NCBI RefSeq assembly: GCF_013408655.1
Contig: NZ_JACCBP010000001.1
Location: 4,399,060-4,463,059 of the forward strand
Source of the DNA: Pigmentiphaga litoralis
GTDB lineage: Bacteria; Pseudomonadota; Gammaproteobacteria; Burkholderiales; Burkholderiaceae_B
Length of the DNA: 64,000 bases
Direction of reading: 5' to 3'
Made by a program: the position numbers and the translations under genes. Shown piece by piece: positions 58,229-64,000 of this stretch (positions are counted from its first letter, which is position 1; each line of letters starts with the position of its first letter). The notes under the pieces were generated by a model. The model did not search any database. It had not been told where the DNA came from and saw nothing but the letters and a program-made list of their open reading frames with translations.

Positions 58229-59595
58229 CGTGCCACCCCGCCGCGCACGGTCACACCCGCGCCGCCCGCGTCATTCGATCCCGCCGATGCCAGCCGGAAA
58301 CGCCACATGCCTTCCACCCGGTCCACATTCAGCCCCAGGGCCTGCGCGCGCTGCAGTACGGCCGGGTCGATGCCCGCCGTTTGCGCGGTCGGCGCGTTGC
58401 GTCCGGTGGGTGGGGGAGGCGTGCGTTGCAGGCTCAGGCGGCGCGGTGGCGCCCCCGCGCCCGGCGTGGAGCCGGTCACCGCCGCGGCCCCGACCATGCC
58501 GATGCCATCGTCCACCAGCTTCAGGCGCAGTTCCGCGTCGGCATAAGACACCGCCGTCAGGTTGCTGGCCGCCTGGGGCAGGGCGTCGGCCGCGGCCAGC
58601 GACATGGGCAGGAAGTCGGAACTGCCGAATTTGCCGTCGGCGGTCCGCAAGGCGTCGCGGCGCTGCTCGGCCTGCTTCAAAGGATCCACGATCACGGGCA
58701 GGTCCGGAAACGCCGCCTTGACCTGGGCCACCATCCGCTGGCGCAGGGCCTGTTCTTCGCGGCTCAGTTGCCAGGCGTGCACGTTCAGGCCCAGCAGCCA
58801 GACCGCGGCGGCCGCGGCCGTCCAGATCAGCGGCTTGCGCCAGCGGGACCGTCCGGCATGGCGCGGCTGCAAGTCGGCCAGCGCCAGGGACCATGACGGC
58901 GCGACGCCCGACCAGCGCGCTTCTGCCGGCAACGTCCGCGATTCCACGGCTTCGGGGGCGATCCAGCCGATCGGCACGGGTGGCACCCAGGCCACCGCCG
59001 CCGGCAGGGCCGGTTCCATGGCAAGCAGCAAGGCTGCCGCGGCCGGCTCGGCGCCATCCTGCTGGGGCGTGACGGTATCGATCGCCCAGCAATAGCCCGA
59101 TTCCGGGCCGCTGCGCACGATCAGATAGCCATCGCGCACCGCGGCGGTCCAGCCATTCTCGGTCTGCGCCAGCGCCAGGGGCGCCGGCAGCAACGCGTCG
59201 GCCGACAGGCCCACGTCGGCCAGCACGGCCAGCGCGCGCGCCAGATGCTCGCGCGGGCCCCACGCCACCGCCACGGTGCCGTCGGCATGCCGGGCCCCAT
59301 GGGCCACGGCCAGCGTTTCGATCTCGCCCAGCAGCATCGGTTCGACCGCGCCCGCCACGGCCGCGCCCATCCGGTGCGGCGGCAAGGGGGGCACCGTCAC
59401 GGTGGTGACAATGGTGTCGCCCGGGTGCAGGATGGCCTCGACCCGATCGCCGGGCACGGCGCCCGCGATCTCGGACAGGGACATCTCACCCGTGCGCAGC
59501 ACGGTGTGCTGGCGGTCAAGCAGCGCAAACTCGATCAGCGAGCCGGGCGTGAGCGCCTGCAGCGTCGGTAGCTCCAGTCGCAATATGGTCTTCAA
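58225..59595 (-). CDS. gspL: Type II secretion protein GspL
   Basis: The protein has an N-terminal cytoplasmic actin-like domain (LPPHRMGAAVAGAVEPMLLG), a membrane segment near residue 270 (AAAAAVWLLGLNVHAWQL) and a periplasmic domain. The start is taken as TTG at 59595, which overlaps the gspK stop (TTGA) and has GGGA 7 nt upstream; an alternative GTG at 59613 lacks a site. It links the GspE ATPase to the inner-membrane platform. Confidence 0.88.
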   Translation of the reverse strand: MKTILRLELPTLQALTPGSLIEFALLDRQHTVLRTGEMSLSEIAGAVPGDRVEAILHPGDTIVTTVTVPPLPPHRMGAAVAGAVEPMLLGEIETLAVAHGARHADGTVAVAWGPREHLARALAVLADVGLSADALLPAPLALAQTENGWTAAVRDGYLIVRSGPESGYCWAIDTVTPQQDGAEPAAAALLLAMEPALPAAVAWVPPVPIGWIAPEAVESRTLPAEARWSGVAPSWSLALADLQPRHAGRSRWRKPLIWTAAAAAVWLLGLNVHAWQLSREEQALRQRMVAQVKAAFPDLPVIVDPLKQAEQRRDALRTADGKFGSSDFLPMSLAAADALPQAASNLTAVSYADAELRLKLVDDGIGMVGAAAVTGSTPGAGAPPRRLSLQRTPPPPTGRNAPTAQTAGIDPAVLQRAQALGLNVDRVEGMWRFRLASAGSNDAGGAGVTVRGGVAR

Positions 59596-60605
59596 TTCGT
59601 TTCCCTTTTCCACACCACGCTAGGACTGGTGGCGTTCTCGCGCGAAATGAGCGCTTGCATTGTGACCGCTGCACGCTCCAGCGTCACGGTACCGTTGACG
59701 GAAAACCACTTGCTGACCGTCACGATCTGCGTATCGGTCAGCTGGATGTCCGGATTGGCCAGGCGATTGCCAAAGTCGGCCCGGTCATTGAAATAGGCGC
59801 CCGCATTGCGGCGTTCGGTCAGTGCACGGGCCTGCGACAGCGACAGCCCGGGCACCGCCGCCGCCAGGACTTCGGCGCTGGCGGTATTGGCATTCACGGC
59901 CGTAATGCCCGGCAGCACGGTCACGAACGGCCGCAGCTTGTCGATGACGGCGTCGTCGACATCGGTCAGGCCGCGCAGGTCGTCCACGCCGCGGATCATG
60001 GGCGCCGTGGGGCCCTGGCCGGCCGTGTCGGACCCCGACAAGCTGCCGGAGCTGCCTGTGCCCGCCCCGCTCGTGCTGCCTGCACCGCCAAGCGACCCCG
60101 TGCCGTCGCTGCCCGATTCGCCGCTGCGGCTGGGCGACGACTGCGCGCTGGCCACCCGCAGCGCCACCTGCGGCGCCAGCGATCCGGGCAGGCCCAGGAT
60201 CGCGCAGAGCCGCTGGAAGGCGGCCACTTCGATCGGCTGCGGAATGCCCGCGCTGGCCAGGTTCCGCAGGTTGAACTTGCCCTGTTCGTCTTCGATCCGG
60301 CCCGAAAACACGGCAATCCGGTCGTCTCCGGGCCGCTGGATCCGGGTGTCTTCCACTGGCGTCGCCCACAGCGTGTCGAGCCGCGTCGTGCTGTTGCGCC
60401 GGGCGTCATCGCGCAGCACCAGCCGCGCCCAGTCCAGTCCCCCCTGCAACAGCCAGCGCGCCTGGATGCGCGCCTGTTCGTTTTCCACCGCGCGCACCGA
60501 CGCGGCCTGCCGCTGGAACAGTCCGGTAATCAGCAGCGCCACGGCCGTCACGATCAGCAGCGCGCTGATCACGGCCATGCCCCGTTGGCGGTGGCGCCCG
60601 TTCAT
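59592..60605 (-). CDS. gspK: Type II secretion minor pseudopilin GspK
   Basis: The protein has 337 residues from ATG at 60605, overlapping the gspJ stop; a longer frame is a shadow inside gspJ. The prepilin leader RQRGMAVISALLIVTAVALLITG is cut after Gly. The body includes TAVNANTASAEVLAAAVPGLS, typical of GspK. A Gly/Ser-rich insert of about 45 residues (SGESGSDGTGSLGGAGS and beyond) interrupts the alpha domain. GspK caps the pseudopilus tip with GspI and GspJ. Confidence 0.93.
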   Translation of the reverse strand: MNGRHRQRGMAVISALLIVTAVALLITGLFQRQAASVRAVENEQARIQARWLLQGGLDWARLVLRDDARRNSTTRLDTLWATPVEDTRIQRPGDDRIAVFSGRIEDEQGKFNLRNLASAGIPQPIEVAAFQRLCAILGLPGSLAPQVALRVASAQSSPSRSGESGSDGTGSLGGAGSTSGAGTGSSGSLSGSDTAGQGPTAPMIRGVDDLRGLTDVDDAVIDKLRPFVTVLPGITAVNANTASAEVLAAAVPGLSLSQARALTERRNAGAYFNDRADFGNRLANPDIQLTDTQIVTVSKWFSVNGTVTLERAAVTMQALISRENATSPSVVWKRETN

Positions 60606-61378
60606 TCCAGGATCACCACGCGGGCGTACCGCTCGCGGCCCTCGGCGGGCAGGCGCTGCACCGACAATTCCAGGCCCGTAAACGGCGTGCCGGTGGTCGG
60701 AAACGGCGTCGTCACCCAGCCATTGCCCGGCAACCAGCCCCGCACCGTGAACCGATAGACGCCGGTCAGGATCACCGCCGCCGGGCCCACAGGCGGCAGC
60801 GGATAGCGCCGCGCCGACGCACCCACGGCCCGCCGCAGCACCGTGCCGTCCTGGAACCACACCACCCGCTGCCACGCGCCCGGATTGGCGGCGTCGCTGC
60901 GGATCATTTCCACCCGTGCCGGGCCATCGGGCTGCCCCGACGTCGTCACCAGAATGCTTTGCGGCAGCAGTGAAGGCGGCACGCCGTTGATGGCGGTGGC
61001 GCCCGTGCCGGTTCCAGTGCCTGTACCGGTGCCCGTTCCAGCCGTGCCGGTTCCGGTCGATGTCCCCGTCGACGCGCCATCAGTGGTCCCGGTGCCGCTG
61101 CCCGCGTTCGTCCCCGTCCCGGTCCCGCCCCCCGTTGCCGCATTCAATCCATTCACTCCCGTCGCCAGCAAGGCATCCGGCGCCCGCAGGGCCACGTCGC
61201 GTTCGAACTGGCCCAGCATGCGGATTACCGTGTCGTTCTCATCGGCGTCTTCGGTCAGCCGGCGCTGCTGCGAACTCACGTTTTCCAGCCCGCGCCACGC
61301 AATGATGCTGACCAGCGCCATCAGCGTGATCGCCACCAGCACTTCGATCAGGGTGAAACCGGCCTGTCGCGCCTTCAT
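60602..61378 (-). CDS. gspJ: Type II secretion minor pseudopilin GspJ
   Basis: The protein has 258 residues. The prepilin leader is MKARQAGFTLIEVLVAITLM, with cleavage before Phe and Glu at +5. A Gly/Thr-repeat insert of about 45 residues (with GTGTGTGTGTG) lies in the middle, unusual for the family. It overlaps gspI by 4 nt. The rest of the fold (RVVWFQDGTVLRRAV) is normal. Confidence 0.93.
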   Translation of the reverse strand: MKARQAGFTLIEVLVAITLMALVSIIAWRGLENVSSQQRRLTEDADENDTVIRMLGQFERDVALRAPDALLATGVNGLNAATGGGTGTGTNAGSGTGTTDGASTGTSTGTGTAGTGTGTGTGTGTGATAINGVPPSLLPQSILVTTSGQPDGPARVEMIRSDAANPGAWQRVVWFQDGTVLRRAVGASARRYPLPPVGPAAVILTGVYRFTVRGWLPGNGWVTTPFPTTGTPFTGLELSVQRLPAEGRERYARVVILE

Positions 61379-61746
61379 GGCAACGCCGTCAGAAAGCCGT
61401 TGATCTGCGCCAACGTTTCGGTCGGCACGCCGTCGGGGTGCACCCGCACCGTCACCTGCCGGATATTGGTGTTATCCGAATTGGTGAAGATGCTTTCGCA
61501 TTGCATCAGCAGCCGCCCTTGCCGGCAGGCATTCACCTGGCGTCCGGGCGACGGCATCAGCCGCGCCAGCCGCAATTCGGCCATCTGGTTTTCGGCCGCC
61601 ACCAGCGCCAGCGATTTGGTTCGCAACGCCGCATTGTTCTGCGCAATCACGCCGATCGCGCGCACCGACGCGGCCAGCGCCACCGCCACGATCGCCAGCG
61701 CCACCAGCACTTCGATCAGCGTGAACCCCGACTCACTGGACCGCAT
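61375..61746 (-). CDS. gspI: Type II secretion minor pseudopilin GspI
   Basis: The protein has 123 residues from ATG at 61746 (MRSSESGFTLIEVLVALAIV), which gives a standard prepilin leader; an upstream ATG would add a non-pilin extension. It overlaps gspH by 14 nt. Length is normal for the family. Confidence 0.93.
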   Translation of the reverse strand: MRSSESGFTLIEVLVALAIVAVALAASVRAIGVIAQNNAALRTKSLALVAAENQMAELRLARLMPSPGRQVNACRQGRLLMQCESIFTNSDNTNIRQVTVRVHPDGVPTETLAQINGFLTALP

Positions 61747-62257
61747 ACCGTCCCGCCTCGTCGCGCACGATGGTAACCGTGGCATCCAGGTTCTGCAGCC
61801 GCACGACCATTGGCGGCGCGATCCATTCCGACGTGAACACCGGCGCGCCTTCAGGCAGCACCGATACCTTCACGGGCCCGTCCCGCCAAGGCCGCGGGCG
61901 CAGCAGGTCGTCGCGGGGAAACACGTCCAGCTGCGTGCTGGACAGCGCCGTGGGCGTGGCGCGGCCGGGGGCATAGACCCGCGCCCGGCGCATGAAACGG
62001 TAGCCGGCGTCGTCCGCCTGCCACGTGATCTGCCGGCCGTCGGCCCGCACTTCGCCCTGGGCCACGGCAAACAGCTGCGCCAGCCGCTGCGCATCTTCTT
62101 TCAGGACGGCCCGCCGGTCCGGAAACGCCTTGACGCCGATCGCAGCCGCGGCAATGCCGATGACGACAATCACCACCATCAATTCGATCAGCGTGAAACC
62201 GGCCGCCCGGCGGCGCGAGCGCCAGGCCGGGGGAGGGGAAGGGCGTAGACGAGTCAC
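61733..62257 (-). CDS. gspH: Type II secretion minor pseudopilin GspH
   Basis: The protein has 174 residues. The leader is MTRLRPSPPPAWRSRRRAAG with FTLIELMVVIVVIGI after the cleavage site, somewhat long and Arg-rich. The body has the GspH fold. It starts 9 nt after gspG. Confidence 0.92.
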   Translation of the reverse strand: MTRLRPSPPPAWRSRRRAAGFTLIELMVVIVVIGIAAAAIGVKAFPDRRAVLKEDAQRLAQLFAVAQGEVRADGRQITWQADDAGYRFMRRARVYAPGRATPTALSSTQLDVFPRDDLLRPRPWRDGPVKVSVLPEGAPVFTSEWIAPPMVVRLQNLDATVTIVRDEAGRYAVQ

Positions 62258-62266
62258 AGCAGGCGG

Positions 62267-62704
62267 TCAGAGGTCCCAGGAACCCACGTCGGTATTGGCA
62301 TTGTCGCCACCGGGCTGGCCATCGGCCCCCAGCGAAAACACGTCGATGTCACCCCGCACGCCGGGGTTCAGGTATTGATAGGCATTGCCCCACGGGTCGG
62401 CGGGCAGGCGATCCAGGTATTGCTTCCAGTTCGGCGGCACCTGGCCGGTCGCGGGCCGTTCAACCAGCGCGCGCAGGCCTTGTTCGGTGGTGGGATAGCG
62501 GCCGTTGTCCAATCGATACAGTTTGAGCGCCTGCATGATGCCGGACACGTCCTGCTTGGCGGCCACGGCACGGGCCTGGTCGGGGCGGTCCAGCACGCGC
62601 GGCACGACCAGCGCGGCAAGAATGCCCATGATGACAACCACCACCATGATTTCGATCAGCGTGAAACCCTGCTGGCGGCGGGACTGGTGACGACTCTTGA
62701 TCAC
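62267..62704 (-). CDS. gspG: Type II secretion major pseudopilin GspG
   Basis: The protein has 145 residues from GTG at 62704, chosen because it gives a short prepilin leader (VIKSRHQSRRQQG) before FTLIEIMVVVVIMGILAALVVP and has GGAG 8 nt upstream. LYRLDNGRYPTTEQGLRALV and the C-terminal DPWGNAYQYLNPG are the GspG signature. It is the first gene of the leftward operon and forms the pseudopilus shaft. Confidence 0.95.
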   Translation of the reverse strand: MIKSRHQSRRQQGFTLIEIMVVVVIMGILAALVVPRVLDRPDQARAVAAKQDVSGIMQALKLYRLDNGRYPTTEQGLRALVERPATGQVPPNWKQYLDRLPADPWGNAYQYLNPGVRGDIDVFSLGADGQPGGDNANTDVGSWDL

Positions 62705-62754
62705 AGCGTAAACTCCAAAGGCGCGAAAGGCATCATCTATTATCGCTGCTTTAT

Positions 62755-62784
62755 ATGACATTTCATGACAGGGTATTCCTGTCA
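62755..62784. promoter_or_regulatory. TGACA repeats and 7-bp inverted repeat in the gspG/gspC divergent promoter
   Basis: ATGACA occurs at 62755-62760 and 62765-62770, one helical turn apart. TGACAGG at 62766-62772 is perfectly inverted as CCTGTCA at 62778-62784. The sites lie mid-way between the divergent gsp promoters, so they may be an operator for both. Confidence 0.45.
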
Positions 62785-62855
62785 CATTCAGGCCCCAAGA
62801 TTGAGGGTTTTCTGCGACACGGACCGCTCCGTTCGCATGCCGGAGCCGCGCTGCC

Positions 62856-63299
62856 ATGCCTATGTCCACCCCGCGTTACCTTCCCCGTCTGGTCCAGCGC
62901 GCCGCTGTCGTGGCGCTGGCCGCCGGCATCGGTGTCTGGGGCGCCATCGTCTTTGCGCCGTCTCCTCCCCCCGCGCCCCCCACGGCCGCCGCCAGCACCA
63001 CACTCGCCACCGATACGCAACCGGTATCCCGCTGGTTCGGCACGGGCAGTGGCGCCAAGATCCAGGTGGTGGTCGCCGGATTGATTTCGGCCGGCCCGCG
63101 CGGCTCGGCCGTCCTGGCCATCGACGGCCGCCCCGCCCGCGCCTACGCGGTGGGGAACGATCTGGCCGAAGGCGTCACGCTGGCCGAAGTCGGCCGCAGC
63201 GGCGTGGTGCTGAATCAGGGCGGTGAACGCGTGGAAGTGCGCGCCGCCACGCTACCGCCCTTGGGCGAAACCATCCGTACCGTGCCTCTCGTGCGTTGA
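62856..63299 (+). CDS. gspC: Short type II secretion protein GspC
   Basis: The protein has 147 residues: one membrane segment (LVQRAAVVALAAGIGVWGAIVF), a Pro/Thr-rich linker, and the periplasmic homology-region domain (LISAGPRGSAVLAIDGRPARAYAVG to GGERVEVRA). The PDZ or coiled-coil domain of classical GspC is absent; the protein ends 15-20 residues after the HR domain. It is divergent from the gsp operon. It should connect the inner-membrane platform with the GspD secretin. Confidence 0.85.
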   Translation: MPMSTPRYLPRLVQRAAVVALAAGIGVWGAIVFAPSPPPAPPTAAASTTLATDTQPVSRWFGTGSGAKIQVVVAGLISAGPRGSAVLAIDGRPARAYAVGNDLAEGVTLAEVGRSGVVLNQGGERVEVRAATLPPLGETIRTVPLVR

Positions 63300-63322
63300 A
63301 TGGATTCTTTCTTTCCCCCGAG

Positions 63323-63351
63323 TTGACTTCTGAAAATGACTGCTGCATAAT
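63323..63351 (+). promoter_or_regulatory. Sigma-70 promoter for the tRNA-tuf operon
   Basis: TTGACT (63323-63328) and CATAAT (63346-63351) are separated by 17 nt, near-consensus. The first tRNA starts 16 nt downstream of the -10 box, consistent with transcription of the tRNAs and tuf from here. Confidence 0.8.
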
Positions 63352-63366
63352 CTCAGGCTCCCTGAC

Positions 63367-63453
63367 GGAGGGGTGCCCGAGTGGTTAAAGGGGGCAGACT
63401 GTAAATCTGTTGGCCTTGCGCCTACATTGGTTCGAATCCAATCTCCTCCACCA
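63367..63453 (+). tRNA. tRNA-Tyr (GTA)
   Basis: The 87-nt sequence folds as a long-variable-arm tRNA: a seven-pair acceptor (GGAGGGG with CTCCTCC), anticodon GTA at 63401-63403, the TTCGAAT T-loop and encoded CCA. Confidence 0.97.
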
Positions 63454-63574
63454 GTCCTTTTTGGCTGGCACGTCATGGTAGAAGTAGATGTAAAGCAATG
63501 CGGTTTAGCAGTGCAGCGAAGCAAGTGCAGTACAGCGAAGTGCAGGTTGAGAAGTGCCAGTGGTAACTAGGCAG

Positions 63575-63648
63575 GCGGGTGTAGCTCAATGGTAGAGCAG
63601 AAGCCTTCCAAGCTTACGACGAGGGTTCGATTCCCTTCACCCGCTCCA
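63575..63648 (+). tRNA. tRNA-Gly (TCC)
   Basis: The 74-nt sequence pairs GCGGGTG with CACCCGC, has anticodon TCC at 63607-63609, the GGTTCGATTCC T-arm and encoded CCA. Confidence 0.97.
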
Positions 63649-63689
63649 GTACCAGCTGCGCGCAACACCAAATCAGTACCCCAGAATTC

Positions 63690-63764
<75 letters not shown>

Positions 63765-63818
63765 GTTTTCTTCCCAGTTCCATTCCAGTAGTAGCAGGCA
63801 TCCAGGCGGGAGTCAGCC

Positions 63819-64000
63819 ATGGCAAAAAGCAAGTTTGAACGTACCAAGCCGCACGTCAACGTTGGCACCATCGGCCACGTCGACCACGGCAAAACCACGT
63901 TGACGGCAGCGATCACCACCGTGCTGTCGAAGGCATTCGGCGGCGAAGCCAAGGCCTACGACCAGATCGACGCAGCGCCTGAAGAAAAAGCGCGCGGCAT
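63819..64000 (+). CDS. tuf: Elongation factor Tu, 5' part (cut by the window edge)
   Basis: The first 60 codons are present, starting at ATG 63819 ([20 protein letters not shown]), with the G1 motif [16 protein letters not shown] upstream supplies the ribosome binding site. EF-Tu delivers aminoacyl-tRNA to the ribosome. The order tRNA-Tyr, tRNA-Gly, tRNA-Thr, tuf is the standard betaproteobacterial arrangement. The remaining about 336 codons lie outside. Confidence 0.97.
   Translation, partial: MAKSKFERTKPHVNVGTIGHVDHGKTTLTAAITTVLSKAFGGEAKAYDQIDAAPEEKARG

Overview
The window looks like a high-GC betaproteobacterial chromosome, most likely Burkholderiales/Alcaligenaceae (Bordetella/Achromobacter/Pigmentiphaga type). 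The signs are the tRNA-Tyr/tRNA-Gly/tRNA-Thr/tuf order at the right end, four orphan Bug-type (TctC) periplasmic receptors, and the coaD, rsmD/ftsY and ftsEX blocks. This is an inference from gene content, not from an alignment.

Region 1-13910 is a defence island with visibly lower GC and more AT-ending codons than the rest. On the right (8845-13910, + strand) are three overlapping genes that match the DNA phosphorothioation genes sspB (DUF4007), sspC (large P-loop ATPase) and sspD (PAPS-reductase/PP-loop sulfur transferase). Divergent from them, across an unusually long 1.4 kb spacer, is a tightly coupled three-gene operon (7429 to beyond position 1, - strand). It consists of a 1361-residue fusion (NERD nuclease-like domain, degenerate kinase, apparently intact kinase, P-loop ATPase with a cysteine cluster), a 544-residue protein of unknown family, and a large protein cut by the window edge. 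By position this is an SspFGH/DptFGH-like effector module, here with a kinase-bearing first subunit. It is the most interesting system in the window. No sspA (cysteine desulfurase) or sspE is visible.

Region 14000-31137 is metabolic and accessory core. It holds a LysR regulator divergent from a Bug receptor / malate-lactate-type dehydrogenase / Bug receptor / metallo-hydrolase / solute-binding-like operon; a chemoreceptor; a FAD monooxygenase with a MarR regulator; DUF72, EamA exporter and pirin genes; then AsmA, a MOSC protein and a ferredoxin. Region 31185-36053 carries coaD, rsmD and ftsY; FtsY has an extraordinary Ala/Pro-rich linker of about 740 residues. Region 36507-49269 holds an aspartoacylase-like enzyme, Bug receptors, two LysR regulators, a complete AapJQMP-type amino-acid ABC importer, ftsEX and an aldehyde dehydrogenase.

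Region 49612-63299 has a CYTH-CHAD protein, a glutathione peroxidase and a compact type II secretion operon read leftward (gspG-H-I-J-K-L-M-N-D-E-F), with a short gspC divergent from gspG. The window ends with a promoter, three tRNA genes and the start of tuf.
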